DNA of 64,000 bases from Billgrantia sulfidoxydans (GCF_017868775.1 NZ_CP053381.1:2542001-2606000); one strand, 5' to 3'; counted from the stretch's first letter, positions 26,775 to 37,660 are shown. Notes: generated from the letters alone by a model not told the origin. Program-made: numbers and translations.

Positions 26775-28448
26775 TCACTCCTGCCTGGCCACTTCCGCCC
26801 GCGAACGCTTCAGCGCCGAGGCGCACTCCATGGCCACGAGGATCGCGGCGATCAACACCACGATATCCACCAACAGCAGGAAGTAGTTGCCCTCGTTGAA
26901 GAAGGTGCGCAGTTGGATGAGCAGCGCTGCGATGGTCATCACCAGCAGGAAGCACAGCGGCGCCAGGGTGTACCACATCGGCCGGCGCAGGCGCACCAGC
27001 ATCACCGTCACCACCAGCAGGGTCAGGCCTGCCAGCAGCTGGTTGGTCGTGCCGAACAGCGGCCAGATGATCATGCCGCCAGTACCGCTCGCACCACCGG
27101 CGCCAAAGGCGAGCAGCAGGCAACTGCCCACGGCCAGCAGGGTGGCGGGCACGTTCCTGTTCATCCACTTGAGCTGATAGATTTCGCCCCACTCCTGGAA
27201 GATGTAGCGCTGCAGGCGCAGGCCGGTATCCATTGTCGTACCGGCGAACAGGGCCGCCATCACGGTAAGCAGCGTCGCCGCGGTGGCCTCGGGCAAGCCC
27301 AGGCCGTTATGGATGATGAACGCACCGCCCTCGACGAAGGCATTGACGCCGCCGGCACCGAACGCTGTATAGACCGCCTGCCAGTCGGCGAAGGTGGCAA
27401 AGCCGGCCGTGGCGGCCAGGATGGCCGCGAGTGCCAGCATGCCCTCGCCCACCGCGCCGAAATAGCCGACGAAGCGGGCGTCGGTCTCCTTGTTCAGCTG
27501 CTTCGAGGTCGTGCCGGACGAGACCAGGCCGTGGAAACCGGAAATCGCGCCGCAGGCGATGGTGACGAACAGCAGCGGCAGCATCGACGGCGTGCCGGCC
27601 GGCAGCTCGCCGTTGACCATCGGCGCCACCACGGTGGGGTTGAGCAGCAGGACGGCGCCGTAGAGCACGATCAGGCCGATGAACAGCTGCAGGCCGTTGA
27701 TGTAGTCGCGCGGCTGCAGCAACACCCAGACCGGCAGCATGGAGGCGATCGCCGCATAGCCGAAAAGGATCAGGATCCACACCGCGTTGCCGGAGAAGCC
27801 AGCCACCTCGGCCGGCATCTGGATCGGCACCGAGGGGCCGACAAGGATCAGCGCATAGAGCGCGATGACGCCGAGGATCGACACCACCGGCAGGCTGAGG
27901 ATGCGCCGATAGATCAGCTGGCCGATGATCAGTGCCACGAGGATAGCGCCCCACACCGGCACCACGGCGCTGGAGAAGTTCATCATCAATCCTGCGATGA
28001 CCACGGCGAACACGGCGTTGACCATCAGCAGGACGAGGAAGATGACGATCATGAAGATGCTGCGGGCACGCGCTCCGACCACATCGCCGGTCAAGGCGCC
28101 GACCGACTTGGCCTTGTTGCGCACGCTGGCCCAGATGGCGCCGGAGTCGTGCACGCCGGCAAAGAACACGGTGCCGAGCACGACCCACAGGAAGGCCGGC
28201 AGCCAGCCCCAGATGACCGCGATGGCCGGCCCGACGATGGGCGCGGCGCCGGCCACCGAGGTGAAGTGATGTCCCCACAGGACATAGCGGTTGGTCGGCA
28301 CGAAGTCGACGCCATCCTCGTATTCGTGGGCGGGCGTCTGGAAGTCGGGGTCGAGGCGGTAGATCCTGGTGGCGATGAAACGCGAGTAGAGGAAGTATCC
28401 CGCGGCCATCCCCGCAAGACCGAGAACCAGCAGGACGATAGCACTCAT
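26775..28448 (-). CDS. cstA: Carbon starvation protein CstA, peptide/pyruvate transporter family
   Basis: A 557-residue inner-membrane transporter with about 15 hydrophobic segments. The N-terminal hallmark is RYVLWGHHFTSVAGAAPIVGPAIA, followed by WVVLGTVFFAGVHDSGA. CstA/BtsT proteins take up pyruvate or peptides during carbon limitation. This is the shorter form (E. coli CstA is ~700). Start: ATG at 28448 after AAAGGAG; the open frame upstream of it is not conserved. It heads an operon with the CC-tail protein and the ArsA-like ATPase. The 286 bases upstream to the divergent gene hold the control region, where I see no clear operator. Confidence 0.93.
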   Translation of the reverse strand: MSAIVLLVLGLAGMAAGYFLYSRFIATRIYRLDPDFQTPAHEYEDGVDFVPTNRYVLWGHHFTSVAGAAPIVGPAIAVIWGWLPAFLWVVLGTVFFAGVHDSGAIWASVRNKAKSVGALTGDVVGARARSIFMIVIFLVLLMVNAVFAVVIAGLMMNFSSAVVPVWGAILVALIIGQLIYRRILSLPVVSILGVIALYALILVGPSVPIQMPAEVAGFSGNAVWILILFGYAAIASMLPVWVLLQPRDYINGLQLFIGLIVLYGAVLLLNPTVVAPMVNGELPAGTPSMLPLLFVTIACGAISGFHGLVSSGTTSKQLNKETDARFVGYFGAVGEGMLALAAILAATAGFATFADWQAVYTAFGAGGVNAFVEGGAFIIHNGLGLPEATAATLLTVMAALFAGTTMDTGLRLQRYIFQEWGEIYQLKWMNRNVPATLLAVGSCLLLAFGAGGASGTGGMIIWPLFGTTNQLLAGLTLLVVTVMLVRLRRPMWYTLAPLCFLLVMTIAALLIQLRTFFNEGNYFLLLVDIVVLIAAILVAMECASALKRSRAEVARQE

Positions 28449-28734
28449 TCTGGTCAGCTCCTTTGTGAGGAAGGTTCCTTTTCTTTCCTGACGCTTCGCC
28501 CGTGATGCGAAGCGAGAGTTCCGGCAGCGCGCGTGGCCCTGCCCGGCAAGGATGAGCAGAGGATAGTGACAAGTCCACTTTTCGGCCTGACCGGCCGGCC
28601 TTTTGCCGCTAAAGTCGTAGCCACTGCCTCGGGACCGGTGATCGACGGCCGGCTTGTTCCAAGGTCTTACAGCCCCCGGGGGAGAGGGCGCGTTACGCTG
28701 CGGTAGAAGCCAGCCCAGGACGACGAGACCTTCC

Positions 28735-29022
28735 ATGCCAGAGACTCTGCTGCAACTCGCCATGGCCGGCGCCTTCGGTGCCTTCGTCGGCCTGCTGTTT
28801 CGCGTGACGCGCCGGCCAGGCCAGGCGCGCGCCTTCACCTTCACCCTGGTGGGCCTGGCTGCCGGCATCACCGCCTACCTGATCTTCTATCTTCTGACCC
28901 GCACCACCGGCGCCCCTGCCTGGCTGCTGCCCCTGCTGGTGCTGCTGCAGGTGTGGCTGTGGCTCGGCCCGCTGGGGCCGAAGTGGCGGCGACTCGGGAA
29001 GAACGGCGACGAGCCGCGCTGA
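28735..29022 (+). CDS. Small hypothetical membrane protein
   Basis: A 95-residue protein with three hydrophobic stretches (about residues 4-22, 34-53 and 61-78) and a basic C-terminal tail (PKWRRLGKNGDEPR). No family is recognised. It is divergent from cstA and upstream of the response regulator gene of the CrbS-like locus; whether it belongs to that locus is unclear. Confidence 0.65.
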   Translation: MPETLLQLAMAGAFGAFVGLLFRVTRRPGQARAFTFTLVGLAAGITAYLIFYLLTRTTGAPAWLLPLLVLLQVWLWLGPLGPKWRRLGKNGDEPR

Positions 29023-29160
29023 TTGCCGGTTGTCGCCTCCCTTTCCCCAGGCGGCCACCCTGCGCTGCGGGCGCCTTCTGCCAAGGTCGTCTTTGCCGCC
29101 CCTGTCAGGCGCACTAGACTGACAATCAACAAGATACAACGACGCTTCAAGGAGTCATGC

Positions 29161-29535
29161 ATGGCCAAGGTGCTGGTGGTGGACGATGAGCCCAACATCG
29201 TCCTGTCGCTGGAGTTCCTGATGCAGCAGGCCGGATTCGAGGTGGAGACGGCCGAGGATGGCGAAGGTGCCCTGGCCAAGGTCGAGCAGTACGCCCCCGA
29301 CCTGATCCTGCTCGACATCAGCCTGCCCGACATCAGCGGCTTCGACGTGCTGGAGCAACTGCGCCAGGACGACCGCCATTCCCGCTTGCCCATCATCATG
29401 CTCACCGCTCACGGTCGCGAGGTGGAACGGGAAAAGGGCCTGGCCCTGGGCGCCGACGACTACGTGACCAAGCCCTTCTCGACCCAGGCTCTGGTCGAGA
29501 AAGTGAAGGCCCTGCTGGCCGAGGATGCCAGATGA
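29161..29535 (+). CDS. Single-domain response regulator (CheY-like)
   Basis: A 124-residue receiver domain without an output domain. Key residues are D9-D10 for the metal, phospho-acceptor Asp52 in LLDISLPD, Thr82 and Lys104 (TKPF). Start: ATG at 29161 after AAGGAG. Its stop overlaps the start of the membrane exonuclease gene by four bases, and a symporter-histidine kinase lies three genes on, which is the likely phosphodonor. In the related CrbS/CrbR (MxtR/ErdR) systems the regulator has a DNA-binding domain; this one does not. Confidence 0.92.
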   Translation: MAKVLVVDDEPNIVLSLEFLMQQAGFEVETAEDGEGALAKVEQYAPDLILLDISLPDISGFDVLEQLRQDDRHSRLPIIMLTAHGREVEREKGLALGADDYVTKPFSTQALVEKVKALLAEDAR

Positions 29536-31595
29536 AGGGAGGCAAGCTGCCCAAGCGCCAGCGCCTGATCGGCTTGTGGCTGTTGCTCAGCGGCATCAGC
29601 CTGCTGGGTGGCGCCATCTTCGCCGCCTGGCTCGACAGCCTGTTCCAGCCCCAGGGGGTCGCCCGCCTGATGCTGTGGCTCGGCTGCTTCTCCGGGGGCG
29701 GAACCATCTTCCTGCTCGGCCTGCTGCTAGAGCGCATGCTGTTCACCCCGCTGCGCCATCTGCAGGTGCAACTGGCCCGCCTGGTGGCCAACCCCGATGC
29801 CCGCGAGGACTATCCACCCGAGGGCTGGCTGCGCGGCCTGGGTCCGGACCTGGTGCGAGTACGGGAGGCCTGGCGCAGCGACCGCCAGCGCCTGGCTACC
29901 GCCCATGCCGAGGGTGCACGCAGTGCGGCACGCATTCGCCAGGAGCTCGAGACGCTGCTGCAGGTTCTCGACATGCCACTGCTGCTGTGCGATCACCATC
30001 GGCGGCTGCTGCTGTTCAACCAGGCCGCCGAGAAGCTGTTCGAGAAGCATACCGGGCTTGGGCTCGGCAAACGCCTGGATGCCCTGCTGCCGATATCGAG
30101 CCTGCAGGATGCACTGAGCCAGCTGCCGCAGGACGGCTCCCCGCGCGAGCTGCTGATCCCCTGCGACGAGCGCTGGCTGCACACCGTGATGCGCCGGGTG
30201 CCGCAGAGCAATGGCGAGACCCTGCTGACCCTGACCGATGCCACCGCCGCCTGGACCAGCGAGATGGGGGCGCGTGCCGGCCTGGCGCAGCATATGGCGC
30301 CGCTGCGCCGGCATGGCGCCAGCCTGGCCAGCGCCGCCGAAGCGCTGGGTAGCGTACGCCACGCCAGGCACATCGACGACACGCTGCGCCGGCGCCTGGA
30401 GGCAGTGATCGACGAGGAGAGTCGCGCCCTGGGCAGCGAGATCGAGAATCTCGGTCGCCTGATCGAGGACATGCAGCAGCAGGGCGAGCGCCTGGTGCCA
30501 CTGTGGTCCAACGACCTGTGGCAATCGCTTAACGAACGGCTCGGCGACAGCCCCATCGAGGTCCTGCCCATCGGCATGCCCGCCTGGTTCAAGGGCGATG
30601 CCCCGGCGCTGCTGGTCCTGCTCGTGACGCTGCTGGTGCGATTGAGCAAGCATGCCGACACCACGTACTTCGAAGGCGAGATCCTGCTCGGTAACCGCCG
30701 CGTCTACCTCGACTTGATCTGGCCCGGCAAGCCACTGCCGCAGCGGGAACTCGCGGCCTGGTGCGAGCAGCGACTCGACGCCTTGCCGCTCTCTCCGCGG
30801 GTCGGCGACCTGCTGCGTCAACATGCCAGCGACGCCTGGAGCCTGGCCGACAGCGATGGACGGCACGCTCGCCTGCGCCTGCCGTTGCCCGCCATGGATC
30901 GCGTCGGGGCGCCGCCCAGCCAGCTGCCGCCACGGCCCGAGTTCCATGACTTCGGCATCGCCGACTTGCCGCCACCGGATGCCGAGCTGGCCCGACGCCC
31001 ACTGAAGGCGCTGGAGATCGTGGCCTTCGACACCGAGACCACCGGGCTCGAGCTGCGCCGCGGCGATACCGTCATCAGCATCGGCGCCTGCCGCATCGTC
31101 AACGGCCGGCTTTTGGCCAGCGACACCTTCGACGTACGGGTCGACCCCGGCAGGCCGATACCGCCGGCCAGCACCGCGATTCATGGCATCACCGACAGCG
31201 AGGTGGCCGGCGCCCCGCCGCTGCCGGTCATCCTGCCGCGCTTCCGCGACTACATCGGCGATGCCGTGATCCTGGCCCACAACGCCGCCTTCGACCTGCT
31301 GGCCCTGCAGCCCACCGACAGCGGCACGACCCTGGACATGCCGGTACTCGATACGCTGCTGCTCTCCCGAGCTCTCGACGAGAGCCTGGACGGGCACGAC
31401 CTGGATACCCTCGCCGAGCGCTACGATCTCAGCTTCCCCCCGGGCACCCGTCATACGGCGATCGGGGATGCGCGGGTCACCGCGGAGCTGTGGCTGGCAC
31501 TGCTGCCGCGCCTCGAGGCCCGCGGCATCGAGACCCTGGAGCAGGCACTGGCGCTGCAGGCCACCGCCTTGGACCGAGAGGACGCCTGCACATGA
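29532..31595 (+). CDS. Membrane sensor-like protein fused to a DnaQ-type 3'-5' exonuclease
   Basis: A 687-residue protein in three parts. Residues 1-75 hold two membrane segments. Residues ~80-470 look like a signalling module: HAMP-like linker, PAS-like region ([21 protein letters not shown]) and a kinase-like stretch without the usual His box or ATP-binding boxes. Residues ~490-680 form a DEDDh exonuclease domain ([10 protein letters not shown] for the first acidic pair, HNAAFD for the second, [14 protein letters not shown] for His and Asp), as in the epsilon proofreading subunit. It overlaps the regulator gene and the following small gene by four bases each, so translation is coupled. Similar membrane exonucleases sit beside CrbS-type kinases in pseudomonads. 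The substrate is unknown. Confidence 0.85.
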   Translation: MKGGKLPKRQRLIGLWLLLSGISLLGGAIFAAWLDSLFQPQGVARLMLWLGCFSGGGTIFLLGLLLERMLFTPLRHLQVQLARLVANPDAREDYPPEGWLRGLGPDLVRVREAWRSDRQRLATAHAEGARSAARIRQELETLLQVLDMPLLLCDHHRRLLLFNQAAEKLFEKHTGLGLGKRLDALLPISSLQDALSQLPQDGSPRELLIPCDERWLHTVMRRVPQSNGETLLTLTDATAAWTSEMGARAGLAQHMAPLRRHGASLASAAEALGSVRHARHIDDTLRRRLEAVIDEESRALGSEIENLGRLIEDMQQQGERLVPLWSNDLWQSLNERLGDSPIEVLPIGMPAWFKGDAPALLVLLVTLLVRLSKHADTTYFEGEILLGNRRVYLDLIWPGKPLPQRELAAWCEQRLDALPLSPRVGDLLRQHASDAWSLADSDGRHARLRLPLPAMDRVGAPPSQLPPRPEFHDFGIADLPPPDAELARRPLKALEIVAFDTETTGLELRRGDTVISIGACRIVNGRLLASDTFDVRVDPGRPIPPASTAIHGITDSEVAGAPPLPVILPRFRDYIGDAVILAHNAAFDLLALQPTDSGTTLDMPVLDTLLLSRALDESLDGHDLDTLAERYDLSFPPGTRHTAIGDARVTAELWLALLPRLEARGIETLEQALALQATALDREDACT

Positions 31596-31792
31596 ACGCC
31601 TCCGGCCCCCAGGCCCGGCTGGCCGGCTTGATCGGCCTGGCCGCCCTGCTCTTCTCGCCACCGCTGGTCCTGATCTTCGATCGACCGCCCGCCGCCGGGC
31701 TCTCCTGGCTGCCACTCTACCTGTTCGTGGCCTGGCTGCTGGTCATCGCGCTGGCCGCCTGGCTGATGGAGCATCGGCAGGAGGAAGGCTGA
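31592..31792 (+). CDS. Small two-helix membrane protein
   Basis: A 66-residue protein with two hydrophobic helices (about residues 11-29 and 38-59) joined by a short loop, and a charged end (MEHRQEEG). It overlaps the exonuclease stop by four bases (ATGA), and its 3' end supplies the GGAGGAAGG ribosome-binding site for the symporter-kinase. The position parallels the small DUF485/DUF4212-type proteins that accompany sodium:solute symporters, but sequence similarity to either is not obvious to me. Confidence 0.75.
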   Translation: MNASGPQARLAGLIGLAALLFSPPLVLIFDRPPAAGLSWLPLYLFVAWLLVIALAAWLMEHRQEEG

Positions 31793-31796
31793 CGCG

Positions 31797-34565
31797 ATGA
31801 GAACCGATCCGGTGGTGCTGACGGTCGCCTTCGGCTACCTGGCGCTGCTGTTCGTGATCGCCGCCTGGGGCGACCGGCGTGCCGAACAGGGCCGCTCGGT
31901 GATCGGCTCGCCCACCGTCTACGCCTTGTCGATCGCCGTCTATTGCACCGCCTGGACCTTCTACGGCAGCGTGGGGCGGGCGGTGGTGTACGGCCCCAGC
32001 TTCCTGCTGATCTATCTGGGCCCGACGCTGGCCATGCTGATGGCCCCGCTGCTGATTCGCAAGATGGTGCGCATCGCCAGCACCCAGCGCATCACCTCCA
32101 TTGCCGACTTCATCAGCGCTCGCTACGGCAAGAGTTCCAGCCTCGGCGCGCTGGTGGCGCTGATCGCGCTGATCGGCATCACGCCCTATATCGCCCTGCA
32201 GCTCAAGGCGATCACCCTCAGCCATGCGGTGCTGGTCAACTACCCGGAAGCGGCCGAGTTTCGCCTCGCCGAGGAGAGCTTCTGGACCGACAAGTCGTTC
32301 TGGGTGGCGCTGGTGCTGGCCGTGTTCATCATCCTGTTCGGCACGCGGCACCTGGATGCCAGCGAACGCCACGAGGGCATGGTGGCGGCCATCGCCTTCG
32401 AATCGCTGGTCAAGCTGGTGGCCTTTCTCACCGTTGGCGTCTTCGTCACCTTCGTGCTGTTCAACGGACCCGGGGACCTGTTTCGCCAGGTGGCCGACTC
32501 GCCCGAGCTGGCCGGCGCCCTGAGCCTCGACGCAGTGCCGGGCGGCGCCATCGGCTGGGTCGGTACCCTGGTGCTCGCCTTTCTCGCCTTCCTCACCCTG
32601 CCGCGCCAGTTCCAGGTACTGGTGGTGGAGAACGTCGACGAGCGTCACCTCAGGCGCGCCAGCTGGCTGTTCCCGCTCTATCTGGTGGCGATCAACCTGT
32701 TCGTGATCCCCATCGCCATGGCCGGCCTGCTGCTGCCGATGGGCAACGGCGACCCCGACAGCTTCGTGCTCACCCTGCCGCTCTCCGCCGGCACCGAAGG
32801 CATCCCGCTGCTGGTCTTCATCGGCGGGCTGTCGGCGGCCACCGGCATGGTGATCGTCGAGACCATCGCGCTCTCCACCATGGTCAGCAACCAGCTGATG
32901 ATGCCGCTGCTGCTGCGCTCCAAGCGCTTGCACCTGAGCTCCCAAGGGGAGCTGGCCGGCTGGCTGCTGGGCATCCGCCGCGTGGCGATCGTGCTGATCC
33001 TGCTGCTGGGCTACCTCTACCACGCCCTGATCGGCGACTCCTACAGCCTGGTGACCATCGGCCTGGTATCGTTCGTCGGCGCGGCCCAGTTCGCCCCGGC
33101 CATGCTGATCGGCATGTACTGGCGCGGCGCGACCCGGGCCGGCGCGACCCTGGGCCTGCTGGCCGGCTTCCTCACCTGGTGCTACACGCTGCTGCTGCCG
33201 GGCTTCGCCCAGTCGGGTTGGCTCGACGCCACCTTCCTCCAGCAGGGCCCGCTGGGTCTGGCCTGGCTGCGCCCCTATGCGCTGTTCGGCCTCGAGGGGT
33301 TCGACATCTACAGCCACGCCCTGCTGTGGTGCCTGCTGGCCAATGTCGGGCTGCTGGTCGGGGTCTCGCTGTTCACCCGCCAGACCCCGGTGGAGCAGAC
33401 CCAGGCGGCGCTGTTCACCGAAGCCATGAACCCAGGACTTCAGCACACCTCGCTATGGCGCGGCCAGACCACCCGCGGCGAGCTCAAGAGCCTGCTCAAC
33501 CGCTACCTGGGCGCCGGCTCCACGGCGCGCATCCTGTCCACCCCTCAGGGCAGCCAGGACGACGAGGCCCCCGCCCCGCCGGCCTTGATCGCTCGCGCCG
33601 AGCAGGCGCTGTCGGGGGCGCTGGGCAGCGCCTCGGCGCGCGTGCTGATCAATTCGGTGGTACGCGGCGAAGCGCTGGACCTGGAGTCGATCCTCAGCAT
33701 TCTCGACACCACTTCGCAGACGCTGGAGTACAACCGCCGCCTGGAGCAGAAATCCAACGAGCTGGCGCGCATCGGCGAGGAGCTGCGCGCGGCCAACGAA
33801 CGCCTGCGCGAACTCGACCGGCTCAAGGACGAATTCGTCGCCATGGTCAGTCACGAACTGAGAACGCCGCTCACCTCGATCCGTGCCTTCGCTGAGATCC
33901 TGCGCGACAACCGCGAGCTGCCGGAGGAGAAGCGCATCCACTTCCTCGAGGTGGTGGTGCTCGAGAGCCAGCGGCTGTCGCGGCTGATCGAGGAGATCCT
34001 CGACCTCGCACGCCTGGAAAGTGGGCGCCTGACGCTCAACCCCCAGCGGCTCGACCTGGTGGCCCTGGTCCGCCACAGCGTGGATGCGGTGCACCGGCTA
34101 CAGGAGGACCGCGGCGTCACGCTGGAGATCGACCTGGCGCTCGACGAGGCGCCGGTCGTCGGCGACCCCGATCGCCTGGAGCAGGTGATCATCAACCTGC
34201 TCGACAATGCCGGCAAGTTCGCCGCCGACGACGACCCGCGCGTGCGCCTTCACCTGGCCCGGCACAAGCAGAGCTTCAGGCTGAGCGTCGAGGACAACGG
34301 CCCGGGCATTGCGCCTGACGAGCGTGAGCGGGTCTTCGAGAAGTTCCACCAGGTCAAGCGCTATGGCGCCACCAGCGGCAAGGCGCGCGGCCGCCCCCGC
34401 GGCAGCGGTCTGGGCCTGCCGATCAGCCGCGGCATCGTCGCCCACCTGGGCGGGCGGCTGTGGGTCGACGAGGCGCCGACGCTGGAAGGGGCTTGCCTGG
34501 TGATGGAGCTGCCCGAGGCGTCGACGATGGCCGGGCCTACGGTGATTCGTACTGAAGCTCAATGA
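31797..34565 (+). CDS. Sodium:solute symporter-histidine kinase hybrid (CrbS/MxtR-like)
   Basis: A 922-residue inner-membrane sensor kinase. Residues 1-~520 form a sodium:solute symporter domain with about 13 helices, followed by a coiled linker, a HisKA domain with phospho-acceptor His686 in VSHELRTPLTS, and a HATPase with N box (IINLLDNAGKF), G1 (DNGPGI) and G2 (GSGLGLPIS). CrbS-type kinases govern acetate and short-chain carboxylate use, the symporter domain acting as sensor or transporter. The gene is tightly linked to the upstream genes and probably signals to the CheY-like regulator. No separate STAC domain is evident. Confidence 0.93.
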   Translation: MRTDPVVLTVAFGYLALLFVIAAWGDRRAEQGRSVIGSPTVYALSIAVYCTAWTFYGSVGRAVVYGPSFLLIYLGPTLAMLMAPLLIRKMVRIASTQRITSIADFISARYGKSSSLGALVALIALIGITPYIALQLKAITLSHAVLVNYPEAAEFRLAEESFWTDKSFWVALVLAVFIILFGTRHLDASERHEGMVAAIAFESLVKLVAFLTVGVFVTFVLFNGPGDLFRQVADSPELAGALSLDAVPGGAIGWVGTLVLAFLAFLTLPRQFQVLVVENVDERHLRRASWLFPLYLVAINLFVIPIAMAGLLLPMGNGDPDSFVLTLPLSAGTEGIPLLVFIGGLSAATGMVIVETIALSTMVSNQLMMPLLLRSKRLHLSSQGELAGWLLGIRRVAIVLILLLGYLYHALIGDSYSLVTIGLVSFVGAAQFAPAMLIGMYWRGATRAGATLGLLAGFLTWCYTLLLPGFAQSGWLDATFLQQGPLGLAWLRPYALFGLEGFDIYSHALLWCLLANVGLLVGVSLFTRQTPVEQTQAALFTEAMNPGLQHTSLWRGQTTRGELKSLLNRYLGAGSTARILSTPQGSQDDEAPAPPALIARAEQALSGALGSASARVLINSVVRGEALDLESILSILDTTSQTLEYNRRLEQKSNELARIGEELRAANERLRELDRLKDEFVAMVSHELRTPLTSIRAFAEILRDNRELPEEKRIHFLEVVVLESQRLSRLIEEILDLARLESGRLTLNPQRLDLVALVRHSVDAVHRLQEDRGVTLEIDLALDEAPVVGDPDRLEQVIINLLDNAGKFAADDDPRVRLHLARHKQSFRLSVEDNGPGIAPDERERVFEKFHQVKRYGATSGKARGRPRGSGLGLPISRGIVAHLGGRLWVDEAPTLEGACLVMELPEASTMAGPTVIRTEAQ

Positions 34566-34589
34566 TACCCGGGCCGCCTTGCAGCGAGC

Positions 34590-35717
34590 TCAGACGGTAC
34601 CAACGTTTCGGGCCACCCTGACCAGGCCGCGAATTACCTGCATGTCGTGGCGCAGCAGCAGGCGCTGGTCGTCCTCGAGCCTGGCGACGTCGATCCAGCC
34701 ATCGGCCGCCCCGCCCGCCTTCAGGCTGGCCAGCTGCGCCGTCAGAAGCCGCTCTTGCAGGCGATCCAGGGCCGCTATCCCCGCCCGGGCCTGACCCGCC
34801 GAGAGCGCCTCCTTGAGCACCAGCGCCGACAGCCGGCGGCGCGTATCGGGCACCCCCACGGCGTGGCGCAGCGCCAGCAGGCGGACGGCATTGACCAGTG
34901 GCAGCAGGCCCTGACGCTTGAGGTCGAGGGCGTTCACGTGCGGCGCCTCCTCGCTGCTGCCGGCGAGCCGGCCGAAACGATCCAGCGCCACCGGCAGCTC
35001 GTCGAGCAGTTGCGCCATCTCGTCCAGGAACAGCCCCGCGCGAGGCATGAGCCGTGCGACGTGATCGGCCAGCGCCTCGGCGAGACCGACGTCGCCGAAG
35101 ACCGGGTAAAAGTCGAGCAGGATGTTGCTCTGCTGGACGCGCTTCACCCGGCGGTCGCGGGTCCACAGCGTGAGCTGCTCGCGCCATTCCGGTAGGCGTT
35201 TGCGCCACATCGGCCAGCGCGCCATGACATGGCCGTGGCACAGTGGAATGCCGGCCTCGTCGAGTCGCGTGGTGAAGCGCTCCCCCAGCGCCTGGAAGAA
35301 GCCGTCGATCTCGGTATGGCGAGCGTCCGGGTAGTCGGCCACGATCATGGCATTGTCCTGATCGGGACCGAGCAGGCTCTCGTGGCGACCGGCGGAACCC
35401 AGCGTCAGCACGCAGAAGGCCACCGGCGGCCTGCCCCAGCCCTGTGCCAGCATCTCGTCGAGGGAAAGCTGGATGGCGCGACGATAGAGCTGGTCGTTGT
35501 GGTCGCTGATCAGTTGGCTGATGCGCCAGGCCGGCAGGTCGAGCCGCTGCAGGGCCTCGACCAACCGCGGCTGCCAGGCATGGGCGGCCGCCAGGTCGGG
35601 ATTCGGCCCCAGTTCGTCCACCGCCTCGTACAGCGGGGCCAGCAGGCCGTCCGGTGCCGGCAGGTCGTTGCCGGCGAAGAGCTCTCGCCAGGGCGAGGCC
35701 CGATGCAGCACGCGCAT
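34590..35717 (-). CDS. DUF294 nucleotidyltransferase-like protein
   Basis: A 375-residue protein with the polymerase-beta-like signature LTLGSAGRHESLLGPDQDNA near residue 105, then a DUF294 C-terminal helical domain. Family members usually carry N-terminal cyclic-nucleotide and CBS domains; here they are missing and only the transferase core remains. In pseudomonads a DUF294 protein sits near CrbS-like kinases and actP, which fits the neighbour here. Start: ATG at 35717 with GGGAG five bases upstream; in-frame ATGs at 35738 and 35729 are alternatives. Convergent with the symporter-kinase, 24 bases apart. The substrate is unknown. Confidence 0.88.
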   Translation of the reverse strand: MRVLHRASPWRELFAGNDLPAPDGLLAPLYEAVDELGPNPDLAAAHAWQPRLVEALQRLDLPAWRISQLISDHNDQLYRRAIQLSLDEMLAQGWGRPPVAFCVLTLGSAGRHESLLGPDQDNAMIVADYPDARHTEIDGFFQALGERFTTRLDEAGIPLCHGHVMARWPMWRKRLPEWREQLTLWTRDRRVKRVQQSNILLDFYPVFGDVGLAEALADHVARLMPRAGLFLDEMAQLLDELPVALDRFGRLAGSSEEAPHVNALDLKRQGLLPLVNAVRLLALRHAVGVPDTRRRLSALVLKEALSAGQARAGIAALDRLQERLLTAQLASLKAGGAADGWIDVARLEDDQRLLLRHDMQVIRGLVRVARNVGTV

Positions 35718-35819
35718 ATCGTCTCCCATCGCACACACGTCAGGCAGTGTAGCGAGCGAGCGTCAGCATGGCACTTGGGCCAAGGGATGAGCCCTCCCTC
35801 GGCAGGCGTGGCAGCGGAT

Positions 35820-36122
35820 TCAGCGCGGCTGGAACATGTCGTCGCCGACCTGGTCGATGTAGCGCTGCGCCTTGCTCACCATCAACTGATCACAGGCATC
35901 GCGGCCCGGCACCAGGTCGGAACGCTCGAAGCGGTGCTCCAGGGTCTCGCCATTCTCCCCCGGCTTGCGAATCCAACCGCTCACGCGGTACTGGCCGCCC
36001 TGCTCGGCCGGCTCGGAGACGATCTGGTAGCCGTGGTACTCGACCGGCTCGGCGGCCTTGGCATTCCCCGGCTTGGCGTCACCGCCGCTTCCGAACAACC
36101 CGCCCAATAGTTTCTTCAGCAT
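35820..36122 (-). CDS. HlyU family protein
   Basis: A 100-residue protein of the short HlyU family (PF10115-like): a basic, glycine-rich start, then PVEYHGYQIVSEPAEQGGQYRVSG and a C-terminal helix. The family is annotated as transcriptional activator of haemolysin genes, but no DNA-binding motif is evident and the role is weakly supported. It is a single gene, and the argG gene ends upstream of it on the same strand. Confidence 0.85.
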   Translation of the reverse strand: MLKKLLGGLFGSGGDAKPGNAKAAEPVEYHGYQIVSEPAEQGGQYRVSGWIRKPGENGETLEHRFERSDLVPGRDACDQLMVSKAQRYIDQVGDDMFQPR

Positions 36123-36196
36123 TGTTCTCTCCTACAGCTCTTCCCTACGAATTCTTCCCCTGCGAGGGCTTTCAATGCGAACCCACCAAACGAGAA

Positions 36197-36215
36197 CGCC
36201 GGCCACTGGCCGGCG
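36197..36215 (-). terminator. Terminator downstream of argG
   Basis: An 8-bp GC-rich stem (36197-36204 with 36208-36215, 3-base loop) lies 26 bases past the argG stop. On the minus strand it is followed by TTCTCGTTTGG, a modest U-rich tail. Confidence 0.6.
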
Positions 36216-36240
36216 CGTCTCGCAGAGAATCGACAGACGA

Positions 36241-37461
<1,221 letters not shown>

Positions 37462-37498
37462 TCGGGGGCTCCTCTGAGGTAAACGACGCAAGGCGCCC

Positions 37499-37504
37499 AG
37501 TATA
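37499..37504 (-). promoter_or_regulatory. Probable -10 element of the argG promoter
   Basis: TATACT on the minus strand lies 37 bases upstream of the argG ATG. A clear -35 or ARG box is not visible. Confidence 0.35.
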
Positions 37505-37660
37505 GCGTGGCTGCCGCCCGGCGAATACCGGCGGCGGGACGTATCGCGGCCAAGCTGTTAGACTTTTCGCCCATGAGAGTCGGCCTGGCCGCGGCGGTTG
37601 CCGCTGGCAAGGAGCCGTCCCCGACAACGACAGAGAGAGGCACGTGATGAGGAGAGGCGC

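Noticed and set aside
26739..28505. A long open frame on the + strand, rich in His, Gln and Asp, opposite cstA
   Set aside because: It is the antisense shadow of a well-conserved transporter gene in high-GC DNA; low-complexity composition, no ribosome-binding site and no family match.
28606..28634. CTAAAGT resembling a sigma-28 -35 on the + strand
   Set aside because: The sequence 15 bases on (TCGGGACC) does not resemble GCCGATAA.
31743..33446. A 567-codon open frame on the minus strand inside the symporter-kinase gene
   Set aside because: Opposite strand to a clear sodium:solute symporter; composition is typical of antisense frames.
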